Assembly: GCF_014237865.1 (NCBI RefSeq)
Contig: NZ_JACJUU010000002.1
Coordinates: 124,001-188,000, forward strand
Reading direction: 5' to 3'
DNA from: Pusillimonas minor
Lineage (GTDB): Bacteria; Pseudomonadota; Gammaproteobacteria; Burkholderiales; Burkholderiaceae_B
Length of the DNA: 64,000 nucleotides
Within the stretch, counting starts at the first letter, position 1, and each line of letters starts with the position of its first letter. Of this stretch, positions 51,033 through 59,032 are shown piece by piece. Below the pieces are notes generated by a model. It made no database searches. It was given only the letters and a program-made list of their open reading frames with translations, and was not told where the DNA came from. A program made the translations under genes and the position numbers.

Positions 51033-51892
51033 CAATGTCTCCGTAAAATGCCTTCAGGTCGCAACGCCAGCAAAACAATCATGGCTGCGTAGAAAAAGAA
51101 TGTGCCAAAGTCGGACGCCAGGTACTTGCTGGTGGTATCGATAACGCCCAACAACAAGGCCGCCGCCAACGTGCCCGAAATACTGCCCAAGCCGCCTACG
51201 GCAACCACCACCAGCATCAAGACCAGATACTTCAAGGGGTAGTAGGGCTCGAGGGGCATGAGTTCGGCGCCAAGCACTCCCCCCAAGGCCGCCAGACCTG
51301 CCCCGGCCGCAAAGGTGGCGCACTGCACCACCCGGATATTGATCCCCAGCGATGACGACATGGCGGCATTGTCGACCGACGCGCGTAACCAGATGCCAAA
51401 TCGGGTTTTGGAAATGAGCAGCCAGATAAGCAGCACCACGACAAACCCGGCCACCACGACCAGCACGCGCTGTTTAGGCAAGGTGCGTTCACCCAGGCTT
51501 ATCGACCCCTGCAGCAATTCGGGCAAAGGTATTTGCTGAATATAGGCGCCGGCAAAGAAGTTGGCCGTAGCAATGCAGGCAAACGTAAAGCCGATGGTGA
51601 ACAACACCTGCTGAAGTTCCGTTTTCTTGTACAGAAAACGGAACACAAAAGTTTCGAGCAGTGCCGCTACGACCATGGTGGCCACAATGGCAACCAACAA
51701 GCCGGTCACGAAGGGGTAACCTTGTTCACGCACCAGAATGGCCGTGACATACCCCCCCATCATGGCAAATGCGCCATGGGCCAGGTTGATGAAACGCATC
51801 AACCCCATGGTGACGGAAAGGCCCACCGAGATGACGAACAACACCATCCCGTAGACGATTCCGTCGATCAGAATATTGCTGAGTAGCAGCAC
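51032..51892 (-). CDS. Branched-chain-type ABC transporter permease (LivH-like)
   Basis: A 286-residue inner-membrane permease of about eight helices. VISVGLSVTMGLMRFINLAHGAFAMMGGYV is the LivH signature, and RASVDNAAMSSSLGINIRVVQCATFAAGAGLAALGGVLGAEL is the conserved cytoplasmic loop with its following helix. It starts at a GTG at 51892 with a G-rich ribosome site upstream, and is 15 bp downstream of the binding-protein gene. It forms the membrane channel with the LivM-like subunit. Confidence 0.94.
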   Translation of the reverse strand: MLLLSNILIDGIVYGMVLFVISVGLSVTMGLMRFINLAHGAFAMMGGYVTAILVREQGYPFVTGLLVAIVATMVVAALLETFVFRFLYKKTELQQVLFTIGFTFACIATANFFAGAYIQQIPLPELLQGSISLGERTLPKQRVLVVVAGFVVVLLIWLLISKTRFGIWLRASVDNAAMSSSLGINIRVVQCATFAAGAGLAALGGVLGAELMPLEPYYPLKYLVLMLVVVAVGGLGSISGTLAAALLLGVIDTTSKYLASDFGTFFFYAAMIVLLALRPEGILRRH

Positions 51893-51907
51893 ACCCGCCC
51901 CCTTCGA

Positions 51908-53068
51908 TTACTTCAAGCCGTGGTCGCGTTGCGGACCGAAGTTTTCGATTTCGGCATTAACCAGAATGCCGTCTTTACGCTCGACTTTGCGCAAATACAC
52001 GTTCTGGGTAATGTGACGGGTATCCGGATCGATTTTTGCCGGGCCGCGTGGGCTTTCCCATTCAAAGCCTTTAATGGCCGCCATGGCTTTGTCACCGTCT
52101 TTTTTACCGTCGGTAGCTTCAACCATTTTTTGAATCACGCGCATACCGTCGTATGCCCCCACCGAAGCATAGTTGGCCAATGCATCGGCCGCCTGTTTCT
52201 TCATGGCGTCTTTAAATTGACGGTTGGCGTCAGAATCGTGATCGGCCGAGTAGTGAAACGAAGTCAGCAGGCCCAACGAGGCGTCGCCGAACTTCTGCAG
52301 GTCGAACTCATCCATTTCGGCCGTACCCAGGAACTGAATGCCGGCCTCACGCAAACCATTCTGGTTGTATGCATTTACAAAACCCAGATTAGGCGGGCCA
52401 CCGGGCAAAAAGACATAAACAGCCTGGGCGCCGCTGGCCTTGATGCGCTGGGCAAACGGGCTGAAGTCGTTGGTATTGAGCGGCATACGAATGCTCTCGA
52501 CCACCTCGCCGCCCTGCTTGGCGAACTCGTCTTTGAAGGCCGCTTCAGCGTCAACCCCTGGCGCGTAGTCCATAACGGCAGTCACGACCTTGTTAATGCC
52601 CTGCTTTTTGGCCCATTGGGCGATGGGTACCGTCACCTGCCACAGGGTGTAAGACGTACGCACGAAGTAGTCGGACTTGGTATTGATGGAAGATGTTGCG
52701 GCGTTGAAAATAACCGTGGGGGTTTTGGACTGCTGGATGAGTGGCGCAACCGCCATGGCGTTAGGGGTGAACACCAGACCGCCCAGGTAATCGACACGCT
52801 CATTGACGATCAGCTCTTGGGCTACGGTTTTGGTGCCGCCCGGGTTGGGACCGCCACTGTCGCGATAAATAATCTGGATATCGTGACCACCAAACTTGCC
52901 ACCTTGCTGCGCCAGATACGACTCGGCGCCATCTTTGAACAATTTACCGTAGTGTGCAAACGGGCCGGAAAACGGGGCAATAATGCCGACCTTCACGGTT
53001 TCGGCTTGCGCAAAACCCGACAACGACACGGCCATCAGTGCGATGGCACCTAAACGTAGTGCTTTCAT
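51908..53068 (-). CDS. Periplasmic substrate-binding protein (LivK-like), first gene of the P450 operon
   Basis: A 386-residue periplasmic binding protein of the family 6 type. A signal peptide ends near FAQAE (about residue 22); the mature part opens with VKVGIIAPFSGPFAHYGKLFKDG and contains TPNAMAVAPLIQQSKTPTVIFNAATS and VYVFLPGGPPNLGFV. The ribosome site AAGGAGA lies 5 bp ahead of the ATG. As first gene of the livKHMGF-P450-ferredoxin-marR-reductase operon it fixes the transporter's ligand, probably an aromatic acid such as a methoxybenzoate; that link is inferred from context. The promoter and palindromic operator lie about 70-105 bp upstream. Confidence 0.94.
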   Translation of the reverse strand: MKALRLGAIALMAVSLSGFAQAETVKVGIIAPFSGPFAHYGKLFKDGAESYLAQQGGKFGGHDIQIIYRDSGGPNPGGTKTVAQELIVNERVDYLGGLVFTPNAMAVAPLIQQSKTPTVIFNAATSSINTKSDYFVRTSYTLWQVTVPIAQWAKKQGINKVVTAVMDYAPGVDAEAAFKDEFAKQGGEVVESIRMPLNTNDFSPFAQRIKASGAQAVYVFLPGGPPNLGFVNAYNQNGLREAGIQFLGTAEMDEFDLQKFGDASLGLLTSFHYSADHDSDANRQFKDAMKKQAADALANYASVGAYDGMRVIQKMVEATDGKKDGDKAMAAIKGFEWESPRGPAKIDPDTRHITQNVYLRKVERKDGILVNAEIENFGPQRDHGLK

Positions 53069-53138
53069 TTTGTCTCCTTGATTATTAGGGTGAGCAGATG
53101 TCGGCCTCTGCGGGCCCTTTTCTGTCTCACGTGGAACG

Positions 53139-53168
53139 AGTCTAAGTTCAAACTAGTTGGTAAGTCAA
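53139..53168 (-). promoter_or_regulatory. Candidate promoter of the transporter/P450 operon
   Basis: Reading the minus strand, -35 TTGACT lies at 53168-53163, then an 18-bp spacer, then -10 TAGACT at 53144-53139. One operator arm covers the -35 and the other lies in the spacer, the usual geometry for repression. Confidence 0.55.
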
Positions 53169-53174
53169 CTAGTT
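53151..53174. promoter_or_regulatory. Perfect inverted repeat, probable MarR operator
   Basis: Arms AACTAGTTG (53151-53159) and CAACTAGTT (53166-53174) are perfect inverted repeats around a 6-bp spacer. Each arm also contains the 8-bp palindrome AACTAGTT, with centres 16 bp apart, so two dimers could bind. It overlaps the predicted promoter of the operon that contains the MarR gene. The rest of the 262-bp gap between 53069 and 53330 shows no gene. Confidence 0.65.
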
Positions 53175-53330
53175 GATACCCCAACAAAATACCTCGAACG
53201 CCTGTTGACTGGACGCTGGCATGATGGCCAGCCTAATATTCTCCCTTGCCATTGCTTGCTCTACGCCTTTTTATGGTTTTTATTTCAAGCCCGACTCGGG
53301 GTTTTCACTTAGACTTGTCCGGAGCGCATC

Positions 53331-54752
53331 ATGCGTGATGCGCTGTCGTTCAACGCGGTATGGCTGGCCGAGACGCTTCGCATCAAAGAACTGCGCGATG
53401 GTGCCCTGGAAGACACGACACAGGTAGCGCGCGCACTTGGGCGCGGCGGCAGTTTTGCCCAGCGCCTGGTGGCACGCGCCCAAGGCCTGGCCGAGCGCGA
53501 GAACATACAAACAACATTCGTGCACTGGCGAGCGCTGGGCAAGCTGGCATTTGCAGTGATGGCGATTGCCGCAATATTGACCGGCGCGGGGCTGGCGGCC
53601 GGCGCCTTGGGTGATGGGACCCGTCCTGTCAACCTGATGCTGGCAATTGCCTTGCTGTTGGGCCTGCATACGCTGACCTTTATCTTTTGGTTAATTGGCA
53701 CTACCGCGTCCAGTTCGCACGCCAGCGGTTTAGGCACGGTCTGGCTATGGATGACCGCGCGCATGGCGCGCACGCCCCAAAGCACTGCGGCCGGGCAGGC
53801 GCTGGTTGCCACATTGCAGCGCAGCCAGGGCCTTAAGCCGATGCTGGGCATGCTGACCCACGCCGTCTGGAGCGTCGCTTTTGTCGCTGCCCTGCTGACA
53901 TTGCTGGCCCTGCTGTCGGCGCGCCAGTACGTATTTCAGTGGGAAACGACCCTGCTCGCCCCCGATACCTTCGCGACCATCACCCGCCTGCTTGGCGGGC
54001 TGCCGTCGCTGATCGGGTTTCCGGTACCCGCCGACACCGTCGTATCGCAAAGCATGGCCGGCGCACTGCCCGCCAACATCGGCGCCGGGCCGATATGGTC
54101 GCAGTGGTTGCTGGGCGTTATTGTTGCTTACGGCTTCGTGCCACGGTTTTTGGCCTTGCTGGCTTGCGTAATAACATGGCAACGGCGCATGCAACACCTT
54201 ACCCTCGACACCACGCTGCCCGGGTTTATAGAACTGAAGCCGCGCCTGATGCCCGGCAGCCTGAATACCGGCATCGATGCGCCTGCCCCCGACCTTTTCT
54301 CGCACCCCCGCGAAGCTGGCCCGAGCCGTCCCATGACGCCGGGAGGCCATAACGCATTGGTGGCCCTTGAGCTGCCCAATGACATTACCTGGCCCCCGTC
54401 GGGCCTGGAAACCCTGGGTACCGACCTGGGCCGGGTCGATACACGCGAGCAACGTCATACGCTGCTGAGTGTGCTGGAATCGAAGCAATATGATCACCTG
54501 ATTGCGGCGTGCGACGGCCGCCTGACACCCGACCGCGGCACCTTGCTGTATTTTCAGGCGCTGGCCCAAACCTGCAAACAGTTTCATGTACTGATTTTGC
54601 TGCCTGACACAATGCCTGAAAACAATCGCACTACACTATGGCAAGCAAACCTTGAGCGCGCCGGCTTTGACGGCGCCCGTGTTTACACCGGGCCGGCGAA
54701 CCTTAAGGCGCAAACCGGTATTACCCTGAGCACCCCGCATGGCAACCACTGA
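53331..54752 (+). CDS. DUF2868 membrane protein
   Basis: A 473-residue protein with a cytoplasmic N-terminal helix region (AETLRIKELRDGALEDTTQVARALGRGGSFAQRLVARAQ), then about four to five membrane helices (residues 70-130, 185-215, 260-290) and a C-terminal soluble domain. DUF2868 proteins are usually encoded next to a DUF3482 GTPase, as here: the following start lies 14 bp inside this gene. The function is unknown. GGAG lies 8 bp before the ATG. The gene diverges from the transporter/P450 operon. Confidence 0.85.
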   Translation: MRDALSFNAVWLAETLRIKELRDGALEDTTQVARALGRGGSFAQRLVARAQGLAERENIQTTFVHWRALGKLAFAVMAIAAILTGAGLAAGALGDGTRPVNLMLAIALLLGLHTLTFIFWLIGTTASSSHASGLGTVWLWMTARMARTPQSTAAGQALVATLQRSQGLKPMLGMLTHAVWSVAFVAALLTLLALLSARQYVFQWETTLLAPDTFATITRLLGGLPSLIGFPVPADTVVSQSMAGALPANIGAGPIWSQWLLGVIVAYGFVPRFLALLACVITWQRRMQHLTLDTTLPGFIELKPRLMPGSLNTGIDAPAPDLFSHPREAGPSRPMTPGGHNALVALELPNDITWPPSGLETLGTDLGRVDTREQRHTLLSVLESKQYDHLIAACDGRLTPDRGTLLYFQALAQTCKQFHVLILLPDTMPENNRTTLWQANLERAGFDGARVYTGPANLKAQTGITLSTPHGNH

Positions 54753-56157
54753 TATCGCACAGCCGCCCACCGATCCGGCCCCGACGCCCGACGTCCTGCT
54801 GCGCATTGCCGTAGTTGGCCACACCAACACCGGCAAAACGTCATTGCTGCGTTCTCTAACGCGCAACCCCGACTTTGGCGAAGTCAGCGACCGTCCCGGC
54901 ACCACCCGCCATGTCGAAGGCATTCAACTCCTCATCGACGAAACACCCGTCATCGAGTTCTTTGACACGCCAGGCATTGAAGACGCCATCGGTTTGTCGG
55001 ACTACATCGAGCGCCTTTGCCCCCGAGAAGAACGCCTGGACGCCTTTGACCGTGTCGACCGTTTTCTTGATTCAGTTGAAAGCCGACGCCGCTTCGAACA
55101 AGAAGCACGTGTCCTGAAAAAATTGCTTGAATGCGACGCCGCGTTGTACGTCATCGACACCCGGGACCCGATGCTAAGCAAGCATAAAGAAGAGCTGGCC
55201 ATACTGGCCTCATGCGGGCGCCCTATTTTGCCGGTGCTGAACTTTACGCAACACAAATACCAGCGTGTCGACGAGTGGCGCGAAGGCCTTGGCCGCCTGA
55301 ACCTGCATGCCATGGTCGAGTTCGACACAGTGGCGCCGTCACTCGACGGCGAAGACCAGCTTTACGAGAAGCTGGGCGTTTTGCTCGACCGCCACGCGCC
55401 GCTGCTGGCTGCCTTGAAAGCCAATATCCAGGCACAACGGCACACACGCCGCCAGGGCGCATACCGCTTGTTGGCCGAACTGCTGGTCGATGTCGCCGCC
55501 CTGCGCATCAGCACCAAAGCCGACAGCGCCGCCATCGAAGAAACCACCCAGGTATTGCGCGATCTGGTCCGGCGTCACGAACAAACCTGTCTGCAAGCCC
55601 TGCTCAAGCACTACAACTTTCGTCGCGAAGACTTCCTGCAACATGCGCTGCCTCTAGAGGGCGAGCGCTGGGGGATGGATTTGTTCAGCCCCCAAACCCT
55701 TAAAGAAGCCGGCATCGAAGTCAGTAAAGGTGCGGCGGCGGGCGCCGCTGCGGGTTTAACCGTCGACTTGCTAAGCGCAGGACTAAGCCTGGGCACTGGC
55801 ACCATGATCGGCGCTGCAGTGGGCGGCGCCTGGCAAGGGGTCGACCGTTTTGGCAAACGCCTGCTGGGCAAGCTGCGCGGCTACCAAGAGGTCTCGGTTG
55901 ATGACAATGTTGTTCGGCTGTTGGCGGCCCGCCAAATGGCCCTGATTGCAGCACTGGAACAACGCGGTCATGCCGCAAGAGACCCCATCACCATTGATAT
56001 CGAACGCGTCAATGGCTTTAGCGACCCGCGCCTGCCCGAAACCATTATCGAAGCCCGCAGCAACCCGCAGTGGTCAACGCTCGACGAACACTACGAAACG
56101 TCGATACGACGCCAACGCCTGGTTGAACGGCTGGCAACCAGCCTGGCCAACCCTTAA
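54739..56157 (+). CDS. DUF3482 GTPase, partner of DUF2868
   Basis: A 472-residue GTPase of the Era/MnmE-like fold with the DUF3482 C-terminus. G1 is VVGHTNTGKTSLLRSL, G2 the conserved Thr pair in DRPGTTRHVE, G3 FFDTPGIED, and the base-recognition region near PVLNFTQHK departs from NKxD. A central helical part is followed by a Gly/Ala-rich segment (KGAAAGAAAGLTVDLLSAGLSLG) that resembles a membrane-inserting hairpin. It overlaps the DUF2868 gene by 14 bp, so both are probably made together. The cellular role is unknown. Confidence 0.88.
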   Translation: MATTDIAQPPTDPAPTPDVLLRIAVVGHTNTGKTSLLRSLTRNPDFGEVSDRPGTTRHVEGIQLLIDETPVIEFFDTPGIEDAIGLSDYIERLCPREERLDAFDRVDRFLDSVESRRRFEQEARVLKKLLECDAALYVIDTRDPMLSKHKEELAILASCGRPILPVLNFTQHKYQRVDEWREGLGRLNLHAMVEFDTVAPSLDGEDQLYEKLGVLLDRHAPLLAALKANIQAQRHTRRQGAYRLLAELLVDVAALRISTKADSAAIEETTQVLRDLVRRHEQTCLQALLKHYNFRREDFLQHALPLEGERWGMDLFSPQTLKEAGIEVSKGAAAGAAAGLTVDLLSAGLSLGTGTMIGAAVGGAWQGVDRFGKRLLGKLRGYQEVSVDDNVVRLLAARQMALIAALEQRGHAARDPITIDIERVNGFSDPRLPETIIEARSNPQWSTLDEHYETSIRRQRLVERLATSLANP

Positions 56158-56183
56158 CCCGACGCGGCGACCCGCCCGCCCCG

Positions 56184-56888
56184 TCAGTTGCGCGGCGGCT
56201 GATTCAGTCCGGCCTGAACCGCCGGCCGCGCCAGGAACGCGTCGAGCACGCGCAAGACCTGAGAAAAGTCGTTGATGCCGATCAAATCAGCGGCCTCGTA
56301 GACCTGCATCAGGCTGCGCACCCAGGGCAACGTGGCCATGTCGGCAATGGTGTAGTCGTCGCCCATGACCCACTGGCGGCCCGTCAGGTGCTTGTCCAGC
56401 ACCCCCAGCAAACGCCGGGTTTCGGCCACATAGCGGTCGCGCGGACGCTTGTCTTCGATGTCTTTGCCGGCAAATTTGTGGAAAAAGCCCAACTGCCCAA
56501 ACATTGGCCCCACGCCACCCATCTGGAACATCAGCCATTGCAAAGTCGTGTAACGCTGCACCGGGTCGGCAGGTAAAAACTTACCGGTTTTTTCGGCCAA
56601 ATACACCAAAATAGCCCCCGACTCGAATAGCGGCAGCGGCTTGCCGCCCGGGCCGTTCGGGTCGATGATGGCAGGGATCTTGTTGTTCGGATTCAGGGAC
56701 ACGAACTCCGGCGTTAACTGGTCGTTGGTCTGGAAACTGACCAGATGCGCTTCGTAGGGCAGGCCCGTCTCTTCGAGCATGATCGACACCTTGACGCCGT
56801 TGGGCGTGGGCAAAGAATAAAGCTGAATACGATCGGGGTGTATGGCCGGCCATTTTTGGGTAATGGGAAACGCAGAAAGATCAGACAT
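56184..56888 (-). CDS. Glutathione S-transferase, Nu-class/YfcG-like
   Basis: A 234-residue GST of the YghU/YfcG type. IQLYSLPTPNGVKVSIMLEETGLPYEAHLV carries the Thr-Pro-Asn motif that this class uses to bind glutathione disulfide; LNPNNKIPAIIDPNGPGGKPLPLFESGAILVYLAEKTG follows, then MFQMGGVGPMFGQLGFFHKFA and the N-cap DDYTIADMATLPW. Related proteins have disulfide-bond reductase activity. It faces the DUF3482 gene tail to tail with a 26-bp gap and lies 20 bp downstream of clsB, perhaps in the same transcript. Confidence 0.92.
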   Translation of the reverse strand: MSDLSAFPITQKWPAIHPDRIQLYSLPTPNGVKVSIMLEETGLPYEAHLVSFQTNDQLTPEFVSLNPNNKIPAIIDPNGPGGKPLPLFESGAILVYLAEKTGKFLPADPVQRYTTLQWLMFQMGGVGPMFGQLGFFHKFAGKDIEDKRPRDRYVAETRRLLGVLDKHLTGRQWVMGDDYTIADMATLPWVRSLMQVYEAADLIGINDFSQVLRVLDAFLARPAVQAGLNQPPRN

Positions 56889-56908
56889 GGAGAACCTTAA
56901 TTAAAAAA

Positions 56909-58153
56909 TCAGTATTCAGAGGACTTGCCAGTAACGGCAACGCCCAGACGCAACAAGCGATGCGCGCAGGCATCAAGAAACATCGTCAGCCACGATCGCT
57001 TTTCGTAGACCAGCGGGGTAACGTTCTGGCTGCTGCCCTGCAATTGGGCTTCGAGCCGTTCGCGCAATTGCGCGGCAAAACCGGCGTCGTCTACATACAC
57101 GTTGGCTTCACGCGCCAACAATAAACTGAACGGGTCCATATTGGCCGAGCCCACCATGGCGCGATCGTCGATGACGGCCACCTTGGCATGCAAATAACTG
57201 GGCATGTATTCGTAAATACGAATGCCATGCTTGAGCAACTTGCCATACATGCTGCGGCACGCCCTAAACTGCAAAGTATATTCAGACCGCCCCTGCAGCA
57301 GCAAACGCACGGCGACCCCACGCGCTGCGGCATCTTGCAAGGCTTTTTTTAGTGCGCGCCCAGGCAAAAAGTATGAATTGGCAATCAGGATATCGCGCTG
57401 CGCTCGATAAATGGCGCCGATGTAGGCAGACTCGATGGTTTTACGAAACCGGACATTATCACGGAACAACGCCGCCGCACGTACGCCCCCGGTCACCGGG
57501 CCGGACCGCTGCATCAGTGCGATATCGCGCCGCCGGCGCCAGCCCCTGACCCGTTTATAAAAGGCGGCCCAATCGCTGCGATGCCGCCAGGCCATACGCA
57601 TCCATAAGTCGCTTTGCGCCTTGAACAAATCTTGCACAATCGGGCCGCGCACTTTAACGGCAAAATCGAAGCGCGGTTTGGGCCCTTGCCCGTCATCCGG
57701 CACATCAACCAGGTCGTCCAGCACATTAATACCACCCACAAAGGCCACACTTTGGTCGATGACCACCAGTTTGCGATGCAAGCGCCGCAAACGACGCAAG
57801 CTGAAGCGGTAAAACTCAATGCCCTGCGGCTCGGGTCGGTACACGCGGTAGCGCCCACCCATTTGCATCACCTCGCGCCCGATCGCTTCGGCATTGGGCG
57901 CGCTGCCAAAACCATCGACAACAACACGCACCCGTACACCGCGCTCGCAGGCCGCACGCAAATGCGCCAGCAGCTTCAGGCCAGTGTCGTCAAGATTGAA
58001 AATATAGGTTTCAAGTTGAATGCTGAAGCGCGCCTGGTCTATGGCCTGGAACAGCGTCGGAAAATATTCGGCGCCGTTCTGTAACAGCGCAACCTCGTTG
58101 CCGTCGCGCCAACGGACAAAATCCGGGTAGCGGTCTGGCCCAGGCTTGTTCAA
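56909..58153 (-). CDS. clsB: Cardiolipin synthase B (phospholipase D family)
   Basis: A 414-residue phosphatidyl-transferase making cardiolipin at the inner membrane. Two HKD motifs are present: HRKLVVIDQSVAFVGG and HAKVAVIDDRAMVGSANMD. VRWRDGNEVALLQNGAEYFPTLFQAIDQA corresponds to the start of E. coli ClsB. I chose the TTG at 58153, which overlaps the upstream stop as TTGA and gives the E. coli length; an in-frame ATG at 58195 would add 14 residues and overlap the EEP gene by 46 bp. The EEP-clsB pairing matches ybhP-ybhO in E. coli. Confidence 0.9.
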   Translation of the reverse strand: MNKPGPDRYPDFVRWRDGNEVALLQNGAEYFPTLFQAIDQARFSIQLETYIFNLDDTGLKLLAHLRAACERGVRVRVVVDGFGSAPNAEAIGREVMQMGGRYRVYRPEPQGIEFYRFSLRRLRRLHRKLVVIDQSVAFVGGINVLDDLVDVPDDGQGPKPRFDFAVKVRGPIVQDLFKAQSDLWMRMAWRHRSDWAAFYKRVRGWRRRRDIALMQRSGPVTGGVRAAALFRDNVRFRKTIESAYIGAIYRAQRDILIANSYFLPGRALKKALQDAAARGVAVRLLLQGRSEYTLQFRACRSMYGKLLKHGIRIYEYMPSYLHAKVAVIDDRAMVGSANMDPFSLLLAREANVYVDDAGFAAQLRERLEAQLQGSSQNVTPLVYEKRSWLTMFLDACAHRLLRLGVAVTGKSSEY

Positions 58154-59010
58154 GGCAACTCGAGCTCGGTAAATATAGGCGCGTGGTCTGACCACTGCGA
58201 CCAGGGCTTGCCGTGCAACACACGCGCGGTGCGTACGGCGAAGCCCCGCTGATAAATACGATCGAGCCGGAACCAGGGAAAGACAGCGGGAAACGTGCGC
58301 GGCGGCGGCGTGGTACGCGCCATACCGTCGACACCCAGTTCGCGCGGGCGCCCGCCAAAACCCCCATTGCCACCCAGCACACGCAACGACTGGCCCAACG
58401 CCTTGAGCGGCGCAGGTATTGTTAACGGCCCCGGGTGCGGCGCATGCGGCGCGACCGAGAACACCTCGTACAAACTTAACTGCTTGACGAACAACGGTGC
58501 CAGGCGGTTGTTCCAGTCGTTGAAATCGCCGGCAATAAGCAAAGGGGCATCAGCGGGCACCAGCCGCCGGATGCGCTCGACCAGCGCCAGCACCTGACGG
58601 GATCGACCGCCGGCAAACAGCCCCAAGTGCACCACAATGCAATGCACATCGGTGTTGTTGATGGACACCACAGCATGCAACAACCCACGTTGTTCCAGGC
58701 GATGATCGGATACGTCTTCGTTCTCGTAGCTCAGGACTTCGAAGCGCGACAACAGCGCGTTGCCATGGTCGGTGTGGGTGCGCACGGCATTGCGCCCATA
58801 ACAGACGTCCATGCCCAGGGCGGCCCCCAGCGATTCGTGCTGGGCGTCGAGCACGCTTTGCCGGTGATTGCGCCCTTGCACCTCTTGCAAAAAAAGCAAA
58901 TCGGGCCGCAGCCCATACAACCCCAGACGCAACTGGGAAAGGGACTCGCGCGCGCCCGTGGCGGAGCGGCCCTTATGGATGTTGTAGCTGACGACCCGAA
59001 GTACCGACAT
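58150..59010 (-). CDS. Endonuclease/exonuclease/phosphatase (EEP) family protein, YbhP-like
   Basis: A 286-residue metal-dependent phosphoesterase. RVVSYNIHKGRS, LFLQEVQGR with the metal-binding Glu, CIVVHLGLFAGGRSRQVLALVERI, LIAGDFNDWN and the terminal SDHAPIFTELEL define the EEP fold with its catalytic Asp, Asn and His. I chose the ATG at 59010. In E. coli the homologue ybhP is also next to the cardiolipin synthase gene, suggesting a phospholipid-related role, though its substrate is not established. It follows aspS by about 20 bp. Confidence 0.9.
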   Translation of the reverse strand: MSVLRVVSYNIHKGRSATGARESLSQLRLGLYGLRPDLLFLQEVQGRNHRQSVLDAQHESLGAALGMDVCYGRNAVRTHTDHGNALLSRFEVLSYENEDVSDHRLEQRGLLHAVVSINNTDVHCIVVHLGLFAGGRSRQVLALVERIRRLVPADAPLLIAGDFNDWNNRLAPLFVKQLSLYEVFSVAPHAPHPGPLTIPAPLKALGQSLRVLGGNGGFGGRPRELGVDGMARTTPPPRTFPAVFPWFRLDRIYQRGFAVRTARVLHGKPWSQWSDHAPIFTELELP

Positions 59011-59032
59011 AGTCGTTAGGGCCCGACGTCGT

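Noticed and set aside
51920-53053. A 377-codon open frame on the plus strand opposite the LivK-like gene
   Set aside because: Antisense shadow; the minus-strand protein has a signal peptide, ribosome site and family motifs.
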